A DNA stretch of 60,000 nucleotides from Apostichopus japonicus. Its lineage: Eukaryota; Echinodermata; Holothuroidea; Aspidochirotida; Stichopodidae. The notes under the pieces are model-generated. The model worked only from the letters and a program-made list of their open reading frames with translations. It was not told the origin of the DNA and made no database searches. Location of the stretch: positions 18,345,303-18,405,302 of the forward strand of contig NC_092581.1 in assembly GCF_037975245.1 (NCBI RefSeq). Reading direction: 5' to 3'. Positions within the stretch are counted from its first letter, which is position 1, and each line of letters opens with the position of its first letter. This document shows positions 33,338 through 46,915 of the stretch, one piece after another. A program made the translations under genes and the position numbers.

Positions 33338-36300
33338 AGGACAGGACAAGGCATTAATCCCTCCCTTCAAACTGGTACCCAAGTGCCCTGAACCCTGTAA
33401 TGTTCACACATCCCAACATACAAACACTTCTCTGTTTTTTTCTCTCTTTAATTCATTCCTTGAATAAAATCAGTGTTTGCTACACATTCGATATACACTC
33501 TTTCAATTTATAAGCGTCTCTTTCTTCTGCAGCAACATTAAGGCAAATAAATAAATAAATATACATATACAAGCAAATCACTTCGCCGCCACTTATACTA
33601 TATAGTACACGAGCTGTAACGGAGCAACACAGTTTATCAACAGTGACGTATTCAAGCAATGTTTGACGTATACATGAGTCTGGCCGAACCCCCAACCCCC
33701 TCCTCCTCTATCCTCCAACCCACTCAGTCCCAACACCTCCCATATAGATGACCGCAAATCCTTTGCGTCGTAGGAGATTAATAACAACAACAAAAACCGT
33801 CATAACATTAAGCCCGTCACCCCGAACACACTCTTCACGCTAATTAACAAACCTAATTGTCGTTTCATGATTCCATCGAGTCCTAAACGTTCCGTGCAGT
33901 GAATATTAAAGCGTCACGGTATGAATGAATAAACTGGATGCTGGTCATCTTGGCCTATATGTGGGAATTAATTGACCCACCCTCCCCGAACAAAGAGAGA
34001 TCTTCTTTGGGAAGTGACATGGCCTTCCCTATATATGGTATAGGCTTCCACTAACATATATAGCCGGATTGCAGGTCGTCCTTCGAGATTCTCTGTTGGG
34101 TTGTGTATGCATGCTTGGTCCCACAGAAGCTGGTATTTCCATCGGCCTAATTTTCATGACTTGACACTTGTTCCCATAGCTATGATTCATATCGGCCACC
34201 GTAAAGAGAGAGAAAAAAGTCGCTTGTTCAAATATTAACGTTAAGCTGGCACGTGTGTTTCAGTCCAAGCGCTATTTGTAAGCAAACTATTATTATGTTC
34301 TATTTGGAGGTTGAGAAAAGGTGTGAGAATTTCTCCCTTGACTGACATTTTCGTTCGTTACCTTTCAAGTTGTCTTTATAATTAGTCATTCAGTTACAAC
34401 AATTGAGGTCTCGACAATGGCAGTACCTTGTCAATGAGTCGCGCCTTGCTGCCCTTATTTTACTCGTTATGTCAGTCTTCGATATATTTGCATGGGACTT
34501 GGTGGAATTCTCATTTATTCCGGTGAGTTTACATAACAATTAATTTACGTTAATTAGTTCACCTCACATGGCCAGTTTTAATGTCATTTTGTTGCATCTG
34601 TTAAGTCTTCAGTTGCGTATCCGGCAGCCAATTTTGTGCTCAAAGGCTAGTGTACTTTACTATATTACAAACTGGACCCTGTGATGGAGAAGAAGGGAAT
34701 TTGGGTTTGAAAGGTGACCATATTTTTTTTCCATGAAATCCGGGGACATGGTCTTAATGTTGAACACCCCCCCCCCTCTGTGTTGGTATAGGGTTCAGTC
34801 GGTAAATTCTGTAAACGAATTTCAGTTCTTAACTTCTGATCGAGATGCTCTCAAAATGACATTTATCAAACAGCATGATACTGCTTAATTTAATTGGGGA
34901 CCCTATACCTATCAGGTACATATGACGACCACTCATAATTGGTCATCCCCACGGGCCCACCCCACTTCCACACCCTCGCCCAATCCATCGTTAGTCATCT
35001 TTGAAAAAGTTGTTTGGACCTCTGCTGCTTTCAAAGGACCTTTGACCAAAGTTTTGACCAAACCTCTCACGTACTTATGATTTGACTTGCCTTTCGCCTA
35101 GGTTACCCTTAAATCTAAACAAGCGATTGTAAAAATGCACTGTAATTATACAAACGCACAACACACGGCCACATCATGTCACCTATACAAACAAAACTTT
35201 GGACATCTACAAGACTGATCCCTATCTAGACTTAGGCCAGAAAGTAGTAAAGATGAATACATCTGTATAATTACAAGAAACAAAATGTATAATTATAAGA
35301 AATAATTTATTTTTTACTCTAACTGAAACAGTGCTGCGTACAGAGAGACAGCTCTCCGCAACCGTATAACAGCACTACAGCATACATGCATGCGTATAGT
35401 ATACACTATATGAAAATTAGGCCACAGTGTGTACACATGCATGTAGTGTGTACACATGCAGTGTGTCTTTGCTGCTTAAATTAAACGATAATGCAAAGAC
35501 TGACTGAGAGTTATACTTTATTTGCCAACTGTCTACAATTGTCATTGAAAAAAGAGAGCATACGTTCATCTATACGACTCTGTTATAAACATGATAGACA
35601 AGCACATGTAGCCTACATAATTTAAATTTGATATAGTGTGTAAAAAACGCATGGCTCAACATTGCCCAGTTTTTTAATTGCAAGGAATAATGTAAACCAT
35701 TAACAGTTCCTATACAAAAAGGAATGATAACCTCACCAACATTTGGCTGGAAATTGGAGGATGGCTTTTTTTTTGGGGGGGGGGGGGTTGTGAGAAGTTT
35801 TATAGGCCATATGGGGCCTGTCTCGTTGGGAGGATGTGCAACAGGAACTTGAAGATAACACAAATCGCAAATAAACACTAAACGTATAAGATTCAGAAAC
35901 GGCGGGGGGGGGGGGAGGGGTAGATAGGGGTGGTCCTTCTGCACCGTCGATATCTATAATCTACTCCAGAAAATGAGGTATAATTAGCTAGGAATTAAAA
36001 AAAAAAGAGTTAATTACTTGACACTGACTGTAAAAATTTGTACCATTATATTCTAAGAAATTATTTATATATAAAAGCTTCTAGGAAACATGTTCATTCT
36101 TTCTTATGCTTTAACATACAACAAAAAAACTACGACTATGTCATATTTTCCCTGACAAACCTGGCCATTTTTGAAGAGTCAGACTCATGAATGGCAATAA
36201 ACGATTACAATTTTCGTTCCAATTTCCGGCGGGATTGTTGACATATACATGAAAAGGTATATCTCCACCGTGAAGCTTCATTTCTTGTCAACCCCCCCCA

Positions 36301-36990
36301 ATGTCACCCCAATACCCCCCCTAACCTCACTTCCCCCTCCCACCTCACTCCCCGGAACCACAATACATACCTCATGTACGGTAAACAAGTTCATAGCATC
36401 TTATCTTTTCTTTTCTTCAGCAATCCTGACAACTTTGATCCGTCAGACTAATTAATCAGTTTAAATGAGTTAAACGTTCCAATTATAACATAAATGTTCA
36501 CACAGAGTAAATGGAAAAACGTTTCTCGCCATCCGGCCCAACTCTCCTCCCTCCCCTCCTTCTCCCCTCCTTCCTCCCCCCCCCCTCTCTCCTTCCCTCC
36601 CTCCCTCTCTCTCTCCCTTCCAGCCCCTCTCTCACTTATACATCATACAACAAAGGGAAAATTAAATGAAACTGAACATACTATATACAGCTGCAATATC
36701 GAAAAAAAATGTTTTTTTTTTCTTCATGAACTGGATGTGTTCGTAAAAATTGGAAACGTATAACGTAGAAGCATGAATACTGGTTGTGTGTAACTTTTGT
36801 ACGGTCATGTTTCATTGGCAACCCGTATACAATATATGAAAGAACAAAATGAATGGAAATAGATAACGTTTCTTTAACGATACCTGCAAGTAATTTGTTT
36901 GCAAGTATTAGGTTGCTAAATATATCGGACAACTTTTTTCCCTTTAAAAAAAAATAGGTTGAAGTTATTAATATTCAACGCATATTCAAT

Positions 36991-37165
36991 TATGTATGTA
37001 TGTATATTAGATCCTCCTGCAAGCAGGAACTCGCGGAGAAGCCTCATTGGCTTATCAAAGCCGCAAGCTGACCGAAGTCAGTCTCTTACATTCATATTTA
37101 ACGTCCATGATTATGAATTGTTAATTGTCAACAACTCTGTAACTGGACGACATACATTAATCTGG
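36991..37165 (-). mobile_element. SINE body, tRNA head lost
   Basis: Same family as 48,884-49,131. It shares (GTAT)n, GCAAGCAGGAACTCGCG, CGCAAGCTGACC and TTTAACGTCCATG. It diverges where the tRNA-like head should begin and passes into the ACGACATACATTAA minisatellite. Confidence 0.75.
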
Positions 37166-37300
37166 GATTAACGAAATACATTAACGACATACATTAATTA
37201 ACGACATACATTACATTACACAAAAATAACATTACACAAAAATAACAAAAACGACATACATTACACAAAAATTAACGACATACATTAATCATACATTACT
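37166..37300 (+). repeat. Minisatellite, ACGACATACATTA units
   Basis: Irregular repeats of ACGACATACATTA(AT) alternating with ACACAAAAATAAC. Appears to have grown from the truncated end of the SINE, which contains GACGACATACATTAA. Confidence 0.8.
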
Positions 37301-37986
37301 AAATAGTACAAATATCACAACATGGTCTAAGCTCACTGCTATCCATTGTTTTATATTTCATGTGGTTCAAAGGATTGTGGGGATTGTTGACTTGCAGAAA
37401 ATGCATGGTAGGTGTTTATTTTACACAGCTCGTATATGTATATACCACTAAATCTTACCTTTGGTCGACATCTATTAAAAGTTAACATTTGGTGGACAAA
37501 AGTTGTATATCGATATATATCTGTGAAAACACGTGTAATTGAGTTGATGAATCGAACCCCTTTGCCATTCCTTTACCTGTATTTTTGTGCTACATAGTCT
37601 GTTAGAGATATACACTTTTTGGGCCTTGATTGGTGTTCACTTAGCGTTTTTGTATAAATTGTGTATGATGGGGGTCTTTCTACAATTTCCAGTTTTTTAC
37701 TAATGACATGCACACAGCATCCCCCCCCCCCCGACTAGTAGGCCTAAATTGCAATGTAACCAAATGTTAACATGTTTTGTTTCGCAAAAGTGTAAATATT
37801 GTGCACCGAGTGGCATCATGGGGTTTTCATGTTTGAAAAATCTCCAGGTTCTGAGGGGAATGTACCATCCTCAGAACCCCTTACACCACGTTCACGAGAC
37901 AACACGCGGAGGTACACATTCAAACTTTTTCCAAAGGAAATCATGCGTATATGCCCATAGTGAAGAGCGTTCCAATCTCATTATAG

Positions 37987-38345
37987 AAAGGGCGTAGGAA
38001 CCGGGGGGCTGGGGGCGCCAGCCCCCCCCCAGTGAAAAGTATGGGGGCCGAAGTATCATTCCGCCCCCCCCCCGCTTCGCAAGTCAGAAAACCCCCTTTT
38101 CATTTCCAAATGAGAATAAAATCTCATTTGGAGCACCAAATTGCATCTAAGGCCAGGTGAAAATGCAAAATTATTTACAAATGGGGTGGGTATTGAAGTG
38201 TGCTATATTGCACCAAATTGCATCTGAGGCCACCTGGAAATGCAAAAAAATTCCACACCCCCTCCCCTTAGACCCCTCCCCCGGGCCGGCCATCAGTCTT
38301 CAGCCCCCCCCCCCCCCCACTCAAAAGTACCTTCCTACGCCACTG
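37987..38345. mobile_element. hAT-like MITE, GGCGTAGGAA family (copy A)
   Basis: Ends AAAGGGCGTAGGAACC and CCTTCCTACGCCACTG. Flanks cattatag (37,979-37,986) and aaatatag (38,346-38,353) are a decayed 8-bp duplication. Copy B has the empty site tcattatagtattcaatc near 51,983. 359 bp, internally similar to 46,916 and 51,100. Confidence 0.9.
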
Positions 38346-38909
38346 AAATATAGTATTCAATCTTGATAAGGAAGATTAAAAGTCTTTTTGAGGAACTATG
38401 CCATCAGGATGTCAGTACAAGAGATCTAAGAAAATTGGCAGTCGAACATATTGGGGGCAATACAGGATATATCGTATGCAACACAAGGTTTTGAAGCAGT
38501 CTACTTATTCTGGCTGGAGTGCCTTCTAGAGTGCTGTTTTTGGCTCACCCCTGTGATGTCAGAGTATAAGATCACACTGATAAAATGGAAATATTTCCCT
38601 TACTGCCAAGTAACCTTGCACTCACCTTTTGCCTAGAGTGGCTGACATTAAGACCCAGCATGAACTGTCACTTTTCAGAGACCAGAAATGAAAATATTTA
38701 TATTATGAAAATCAAAACATAACCTTTCTTTTAAGTTGGCTTGTTCAATTACAAGGCAGTGAAAGTTAATCTTTATTAATTGTGTGATATAGGTAACTAT
38801 GAATAGTCGCAAAATATTGCTCAAACAAAACGTGGACACCAAATTGTCGACGTAATGTAGAAGGCCACGAAATGGCTACCATGGAATGTCGACCGAAGTA
38901 TACATTTAG

Positions 38910-38910
<1 letters not shown>

Positions 38911-38960
<50 letters not shown>
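38911..38960. repeat. (TA)n, short allele in copy A
   Basis: About 24 TA units between TTTAGC and TTACCAGCC; the same locus in copy B (52,772-52,912) has about 70. Confidence 0.95.
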
Positions 38961-38962
<2 letters not shown>

Positions 38963-39478
38963 ACCAGCCAATTTTGATAAAAGTCGTCCTATCATTAATA
39001 ATTAAAGGAGTTATTATCATAGCCTTGCTTTTAGACTTAAGCCCGAAACCGGTAAGGAAGGCCGTAATTCCACTGCGTTTGTCACCTGTATCGAACAATA
39101 GTTCTGTTTGGTGCCATACTTTGCCTTACTCTAGAGATCAAACATGATGCTAACCAACTCGAAACCATTTGTTATTCCTAAAACCGCAACTCGAAAGAGA
39201 TACTTTGAACAGACTTTATGTTAATATATACTATGTACACAAAGATGTTCTTGTAATAGGTGTAATATGCATATTCTGTCCGTTTAACCCGTTTAAGCTA
39301 TAGTTGGGGGCAGCTGCTTAACGCAAACGAAGCTCGACAAATTTAAGATTGAAAATGGTGTTCTGTTATATTCTTGACTCCTACGAAACCATTCAAAAGA
39401 CGTTTTGAATATTGTTAGTTTGCGTATCTCAGGTAATGAAGATACTCCATGGTCAGGCAAGCGTTCCACTTCAGCACA

Positions 39479-39965
39479 CAGGGGCGTATCCAGGATTTTC
39501 CACTAGGGGGGGGCGTCAGGCATGAATGATCGCCGTCCTGGGGGAGGGGTCTAAGGGGAGGGGTGGACAATTTTTGCTTTCGAAGAAGGGCTGAAATGCA
39601 TAAATGCAAAATGGTGCCATATGTGATCCATTTTTCGAACTTAATAATAAGCAACATTTCCAGTAAATATGGACACAAAATGCACAATTTAGTATGGCTG
39701 GCATGTCACTTAGTGTTTATAGTGATAATACAAACACAATTACCATCTATGTTTCTAAAACTATTATGCCGCCGAACTTCGCCAGAACCTTTTTTTTGGC
39801 AAACAAAAAATTAAGCATACGGGAGGGGGGGGGGGGGTTGAGCGATCACCGACATCTCACATAAAGGTCGTCATCAATTTTTTTTTTTTCGCTAAACTTT
39901 TTTTTATTGGTGACGGCCAATAGGGGCGCGCGCCTGTTGCGCCCCCCCCCCTGGATACGCCCCTG
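39479..39965. mobile_element. hAT-like element, CAGGGGCGTATCCAGG ends
   Basis: Ends CAGGGGCGTATCCAGG and CCTGGATACGCCCCTG are exact inverted repeats around 487 bp. The repeat gcaca is readable on both sides. Copy B has the empty site cttcagcacagtttacc at about 53,490. An 8-bp duplication would be tcagcaca; three bases differ at the right side. Confidence 0.88.
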
Positions 39966-40221
39966 GCACAGTTTACCTTCTCTCCGCCAACCGGTGTCGT
40001 TTCGCAGCTGTGTATAGAGTTTACAAACCCAAAGCAGTAGAATGACACGTTGAAATGAAGACAAAGCGTGTAATTGAAATTAAGAGAGCATTATGGAGCC
40101 GTGTCTTGATATTAATATTTACGATATATAAATTCTTCTGTTTCTGTAACCTAAAGAGCACAAAGAACACTTACAAAGACCTCTCGAAGTTTTCTCATAT
40201 ACCATTTATGGACTTCTTTTA

Positions 40222-40413
40222 ATGGAATCGGAGAATATGGTCACCTTAGTCTATAGGTCTACATACACAACACAAGAGGCTATAAGAAAGATCTTTATCA
40301 ACATAATAGCTCCTCGCTTGTATATCGAGACAAAGAGCATATTTAAAATCGAAGTGAAACACATAAAGATTGACATAAATAATAATAAACCTTGCATAAC
40401 ACTGTGCAATTAA
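40222..40413 (+). CDS. Conserved small open frame, copy A (63 aa)
   Basis: ATG to TAA, starting MESENMVTLVYRSTYTTQEA. The same frame at 53,745-53,936 has identical length and only two residue differences. It lies in about 330 bases that differ at only three positions between the duplicates. No domain, no signal peptide, and no evidence of translation. Equal conservation of the following non-coding sequence argues that it need not be protein-driven. Confidence 0.2.
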   Translation: MESENMVTLVYRSTYTTQEAIRKIFINIIAPRLYIETKSIFKIEVKHIKIDINNNKPCITLCN

Positions 40414-41309
40414 ATTACTTATAACAAAAACAAGAGGAAAATGTTATCATTTCTATCAGTAAAACGATATCAAAATTATTGCATAATGCCTTGCAACGAC
40501 GCACGCCGAAAACATAAAGCCTGCACCTTGGCGTTTTGGTGCATTAAATTTCTATCTTAGCTTTAATAATAATATGCTAAGAAAGCATTTGTAAATATCT
40601 TTATTTTATGTTAAAGGTCACCAATATTGCCCAATAATGGCAAATATGTTAGAAAGCCAGTTAAGTGGATAATGATCACCCATGCTCAAGAAGCATTTTT
40701 GTGCCAGGCTAAATTTATATCTATACGCACACCAGTAAATGGCACTTAATTGTCCAATCTAGCATTCCAAAATGACTGAGAATACTTCTGAGAAGCAGAA
40801 CGTGCCACATTATACCGCTCTGTATTTATTTATTTTTTTTCATGGGCGCCTTCATTTATCAAAGAATTTCTTTCCCCCTGAACGTACGACGTATGGAACG
40901 CTAACACGGACATTATTCAATAACTTTTTATGCAGCTTTTTACTCCTTCTAACAGTAGTACATTTTGTGTCACATAATGAGAAAAACAATTACAAGTCAT
41001 TATGTGAGGTCTTAATACACAGCAAAATGACCTAGGCTTGAATTTTTATTGGGTAGTCTGTCAGCTGTCACAGAAAGGTCGCCATTTCGGACAAAAATCA
41101 TATTGTCTTTATTATGCAGTTTTTATTGCCGCCGGCATCATTTCAAGAAAAATCGTAGTCATTATTCGGCAATATTGACAGTCACATAATGACCTAAGAA
41201 AGAAAAAACTAGTTATGCTGCAATATTATTGTTAAATAAGGACTAACGTAAATCATACTCACTATGTGGCAGTCTTTACAGCAGCAGAACGACTTTAATT
41301 AACGGCGTA

Positions 41310-41890
41310 TAGTAAAGGCTTCATATTGACGCACCTTCAATTATTACTAGCAACGATACAGTAGGCCACCTAAACTTTTTGCAGTCTAGCAGAATTACAT
41401 ATTTCATGAGTTTGAATCCATTTCAGCTAATTGCTGACCAAATTGTGGTATTTTTTAAGCTTTTATCATCCTCCCCCCCAGTTTTACACATTTTTTGGAC
41501 ATTTGGAAATCTTACTCCCTAAAAATAACCAAAATTTCTTCAATATGATACCACTACTCTCTGGGACCTGACCTGTCTAAGCTTAGAGGTTCAGAGCATA
41601 GCAAACAGCATCCAAAGTCAATGGATGTATACTTAGTCCTACACTACAGTTAGCTTATCGACGAATGTGTCAATTTAGGGGTATGAAAGAACTTGACGCA
41701 GCAGACATTTTGTGGTCAAATTCTTCTCAATTGTACGTTGCGTAGGCACAGAACAATAAATATTTTGAGATCATTACATTTCTAAGGAACTACACATATG
41801 AAAAGTGCATGCAGTTGAGTGATTTGGATTTTATGTTGACCGACATCGTCAATCCAATCCTTAAGTGCGTCAATTATGAGCCCACCATGC
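41310..41890. mobile_element. TA-target TIR element (Tc1/mariner-like MITE)
   Basis: Present in copy A, absent from copy B, which reads aacggcgtacttgttat at 54,814-54,830. The ends TAGTAAAGGCTTCATATTG and (inverted) TAGCATGGTGGGCTCATAA share an inward TTGACGCAC motif. A TA dinucleotide lies on each side. 581 bp, non-coding. The superfamily is inferred only from the TA target. Confidence 0.7.
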
Positions 41891-43864
41891 TACTTGTTAT
41901 TCGGCAACATTTACTGTAGCAGAATGACTCAAGCACTCGTCAAAACGGACATTATTGTTCGCGCTACAATATTGGTATAACTGGCTAAGCGAACTATACC
42001 TACATGACTGGACGCTGCAACTTGAAGTTTCATATAGTATATGTACATTTGCAGGTTCATAGTCTAGCTGAGCAGCCAACTTTTTCTGAGCCTGCACGGA
42101 GCTCACAAGCGCCCTCACTTTGTAGGTGCCGACATCATGACTATACTCCCTGCATGGTGTGTTGCCCGCCTAAAAAATATCACCATGAACAACCGAAAAC
42201 GGTTCTTCCTAATACTGCAAACCCTACAATATTACGTATTTGCAAAATGGCTTCCTAATACTGCAAGCACTCCACGCACACTACAATACTGCGTATTTGC
42301 AAAGTTCTTCCTAATACTGCAAGCACTCTACGCGTATTACAATACTGCGTATTTGCATGCAAATTCAGTTCTAGTTACCCCATTTTTGTCGTGCGCGCTC
42401 ACTTCGTCATGTCCTTGACGTCAGAGATGACTTTGTTTTTGTTGTATTCGATTTCGGTGAAAGGGAATCCACGACTGCATCTGATAATTAGGATGGTTAG
42501 TTTACTAACCTTCTTCCTTATTCACCATAGTGTTACGGAAACATGCAGTTTTTATTTATGGTGATTTATATTTGCTGATTACATTAATCTTGAAATTGAC
42601 GGAGTTCAGTAACTGAGCCTTGCGTCTGTTGTTGTTTTTATCACATTAATCTACAATATTTTAAAGTCGGATACTTCCATAGTGACGTTTCAAAAAGTTA
42701 TAAAATTCATCTGTCAACCATCTGTTTAAATTTCAGTGTGGTTATTTTGTAGTTTCACGACTGTTTTATTAATCACCAGGGAAGTGATTAATCTATAGAT
42801 GCATTCGTTTCCTTTTGTTAGCTGTCAATAGAGATTCTTCCAACTCAGATTTAATATTTACGTCAATCTGACCAACGCTTTGCATAACTGCGCAAGACTG
42901 ACCATCAGTTTGGTACTTCGTCCTTGAGAAGGTTAGTGTGTACTTTGTACTTACTAACTGACAAATACTCTTTACGCTAGCCAATCTCGAAAAGCCCCAT
43001 CACGTATACGTGTTTGTGACCTTAACTTCCGGTATTGTGACTCGCTGAACCAGTAATTGTGACCTTGCGGAAGTGACAGTTTAACCTTGTTTGAAGGAGT
43101 TACGTAACGATCCCAGACTACCAAAACAACCCAATAAGTTACGAGGATTCGGCCCTCAAACCATCCCGTAAAGAATTCTATAACAATATTTCATTAAGAT
43201 AATGACATCATTTTTTTACCTCAAATTTTAGCGTTTGTTTTCGAAAAGACTTTCCTCGTGGTTTCGACTTTCCAAATATTTCACAGACATAGAGGCTGGT
43301 TCCCGTATCAATATGGAGACAATTGTTTCAATGAATCATCTTTTCGAGGGTGGCAGAAAACTGCTTGTTGACAATAACTCATCAGTGACAATTATTTGAT
43401 TTTTCTAGAAATGTTGAGACTAATATATACCGATGACATATTAGACTCACAGAGAACTGGCCGCTGTTTTTAAAGTATCTCTCACTCCCTCTGTGAATTG
43501 CACTCCAACGGCAACATAGGAGTGTGAAGAGCTAGTGAGGAGCTCGGGATATCTCAGAACATAACTGTAATTTTGGGATAGGGAAATGGTACAATTCGCC
43601 TATAGAAGAACTCGCAAGCTCAAATGCCCATTTAAGCTTCGACATTATCGAAACAGCAGCACTTAAAATACCACAAAACTGCTAAAACAAAGACAACGTA
43701 ACAAGCTACTGACAAAACCATCCATAGATAGGCCTAGTTGATAGCTCCGGTGTGTGTAATAGAAGACTCTATTTCCTTATGTGCTATCGTGAGAACTATA
43801 TTTCTTTGAAGTGGAATCTTGCAGTGATATGTGCGTATAAGCTCAAACAATATACCCCTCCGAC

Positions 43865-44958
43865 CAAGGGCGGCGGAACCGGGGGCACAGAGGGCACGTG
43901 CCCCCCCCCCCCACTTTTCCTCAGGTTAAAAATGTGCCCTTTTTTCTACATGAAAATTGTACTCTTGATCACCTATAGGTCAACGATATTTCAGTAAGAG
44001 ATCTAATCCTAATTTAGAAGTAATAATGAATTTCTGTGGGTCAAACTCAAATGTTTACTACCACAAGGTTCTAACATTCTGGTGAGTGCCATTCATAGGC
44101 ATAGGAGCCCAGTTTGATTTGGGGGGGGGGCTTGCCCGGAAAATATAACCAAAATTTTTCGCGCGCGGAGCGCGCGTTCAACATGTTAGTATAAATATCA
44201 TATAGGCATGCGTCGGTTTTTACATCGCATGCCAATAACATACAATCGTTTGCCGTCTTATTACCCTTCCATATTGGTTACAATTAAGGGGCAAGTCTTT
44301 ACAATAATAATGATCATAATAATATCAGGTTAACCATTGAAAAACACATTGCAAATTATTTTTCTTTCAGTAGGTGCCCGAAAAATTATCAGCATTTATT
44401 GCCCGAATTTTCACAAACATTTTTGGTTGGGGGCTACAGCCCCCCTCCCAGTCCCCCGCCTCCTACGCCTATGGTGCCATTATGCATATTCAATTTGCCA
44501 AAAAAATCATAATGCATTTCCAAAAATGCATTGCTATATTACATTGTGACTTTGTAATAAGCAGAAGCCATTTATAGCCTACTATGAATAATGTGTGTAG
44601 TTTTAATATCCCATAACCTACCCCATCCTTTCGTATTTTGACATATTTCATTTGCTTTCATGCATGTATCGATCGCGTGTGCGGGGACTTGGACTTTATA
44701 ATGATTTCACCTCATTTTGTCTCGAAAGAAAACTTGTTCCTTGTGTCCCAATTTGCACATATTGCAGTGCTAGTATGCATTTTTTCCTTGAGGGTTGGGG
44801 GGGGGGCGTTGATGGAGTAATGTGTATACGCAAATAAGATAATACAATAAGAGTTATAAAGGGTACTAAATATCAGGCTCCATCAGTCCAATCGAATTTA
44901 TGCAAAGTGCCCTTCGACGTCGGTGCCCCCCAGATTAAAAGTGCTTCCGCCGCCCTTG
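43865..44958. mobile_element. hAT-like element, CAAGGGCGGCGGAA ends, second copy
   Basis: Same ends as 31,609-32,272. Exact 8-bp duplications cctccgac lie at 43,857-43,864 and 44,959-44,966. Copy B has the empty site cccttccgacatagctg at 58,654. Its 1,094 bp exceeds the 664-bp relative, partly because of the nested element at 44,094-44,473. Confidence 0.93.
44094..44473. mobile_element. Nested hAT-like MITE, CATAGGCRTAGGAG ends
   Basis: Ends CATAGGCATAGGAGCCC and GCCTCCTACGCCTATG. Exact 8-bp duplications gtgccatt lie at 44,086-44,093 and 44,474-44,481. 380 bp inserted into the element at 43,865. Internal TTCGCGCGCGGAGCGCGCG palindrome; a related piece is at 31,115-31,400. Confidence 0.92.
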
Positions 44959-46915
44959 CCTCCGACATAGCTGACAAAATCACACTCTTCCAACTAGTGT
45001 TAATGAATGCAGTGGAACAGGGGCGGTGGAATCGATGGTGCGGGGAGGGGAAGTTAGGCGGCCCCTCAGTTTTGTGGAAAAACTAAAAAGTCTTTCCATT
45101 TTTGCAATTAAAGAATGTCCTTTTGTTACAAGTCTTGACATGAAAAAAAGTGCTAAATTGCTTAGATCCATACACATAATGGGACTTGTGGTACAGAAAT
45201 CCATTTTGTCGAGAATTGTGCTTAGTTGACTTTGTGGGTTTTCCTCCTCAAATCAAAGTCAGATAAAACGCACACTAGGCTACTCATCGATATCTATACA
45301 CCCGCCTCCCCCACACACGGCCCCACCCTAAGGTTGAAATATCTTCCACCAACTCTGCGGCGAATAGACACGTCTTATTCTGAATACTAAACCCTTGATA
45401 AACTGGAAAAGCAATTTCTTAACAAGCAGAGAAATTTAACACCCTTCAACTGAAAAGGCTAAGATGACTTAACCTTTCCAATAACATGTAACGTGACCGA
45501 CTAATCAGTCTCTCCATTGAAAAGTCGCTATATTCACATCCACATAGACACATTTCGTCGAAAAAGTGTAACACCACCCTCATAAAGTCGGACAGAACGA
45601 AGTGACAGACAATTGGTAAACAGATGAAACGGACCTGGATTAGTTACGTGTCTAAGTGGTGCCAACCAATAATGCTATATCATGCTATTGTGATACGTTG
45701 TATAGTATTTGTTTATTGGAGCATTGTACAGGTATTCCCGGAATTTTGAATAGAAGTTTATAATAGGTCGAAATATGAACATATTGTATCCCTTAAGTAT
45801 TATTCACCGAACGAACAAAACACGATTTAATATGGGAAAAATATGAAAAGAAAAGACGCTTGCAGTGACGCGCATATCGTTGTCTTTAAAGGGTAGTGTA
45901 CACTGTACAAAAAAGTAAAATCATGACTATATATGACCTATATATGAAGTACAAATGACCAAAATTCGTGACAGGACATAAAATTCCCCTGAAATCATAA
46001 GAATGGTGGCAAAAGACGGGATAAATATCGGAATAGATCATCAAATGTATAGGCTATACGTCATATGTCGCGAATAACCATCGATGCGCAGATTATCTGG
46101 GTAGAGGATTAGGAGGGTACAAGTTGGACAGAGTCGGTTCTACACTGGCCTTTTCGAGAACCAACACAGCAACATTTGTTCATCTTGCTGCCTATGTATC
46201 GAATGTGCAGGAAGTATGTTGTACTCATTTTACTCATAAAGGATCCTATCACCGATGGTATATCAAAGTCATGATATAATATTGAAAATGTATATCATTG
46301 TAAACATGGATTTGCTTTAGCGAATTTTCCTCTCCTGTAAGAGAAAATACCCACTCAACCCGACCCCATCTGACCGCCTTATACGGCTGCGTATATGTAG
46401 CATGCATGCAGGCATATACCGATAAATTGAACTGTTGTGTAATGCAGCTGTAAAGGGTTTTTTTCAGATTTATTTCTTATGGTCTAAAAACTCGATATAA
46501 CATCTTGTCCAGAGCTGTTCTCTGCCACAGACGACCCGGATCATATACTTGCGCAACATGTTAAGTGCTTCAACATGTTATGGGCAAAAGTGAAAAGCGT
46601 CCTTGTAAAGGAATCGAATGTATAGCGAATGTAAACGAACAGGTGCTGATGGGACTTTATCAGTATTCAGTGTATGTACTCCTACAAGTTTGAATCCCTT
46701 ATGCAACACCCACCCACTCCCCTCTCCCGGGAGCGAGGATCATAAAATGTATATGGATCAATGAAAATAATGACAGAAGCGCGGTAATATAAAGTAGAGT
46801 TTTGGGCCCAACGATCCAGGATCTATACCGTGGGGACAGAACTACGACGCACATCTTGGCCCGGCCCCGCCGCTCAGAATTAATGCAAGGGATGTATTGA
46901 ACATGTAATTTGCAC

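Larger units (their letters stand above)
34686..37512. other. 2.8-kb block present only in copy A
   Basis: Copy B joins sequence equivalent to 34,685 directly to that of 37,513 (at about 51,505). The block contains poly-G/poly-C tracts (35,775, 35,905), a CT-rich tract (36,535-36,640), a truncated SINE and a short minisatellite. No gene recognised. Deletion in B or insertion in A cannot be decided from two copies. Confidence 0.7.
32834..46230 (+). repeat. Segmental duplication, copy A (first unit)
   Basis: Aligns in the same orientation with 49,445-60,000: 32,834 with 49,446, 39,430 with 53,445, 43,545 with 56,437 and 46,230 with 60,000. In samples read base by base identity is about 95-99%, apart from indels. 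The unit probably extends to about 49,440 (period about 16.6 kb), with the rest of copy B beyond the window. A-only sequence includes an RTE LINE tail (33,142), a 2.8-kb block (34,686-37,512), hAT-like elements at 37,987, 39,479 and 43,865, and a TA-type element at 41,310. Confidence 0.95.

Noticed and set aside
33480-33793. Open frames shared with 49,866-50,270
   Set aside because: Conserved only because the DNA is duplicated; frames are broken by indels between the copies.
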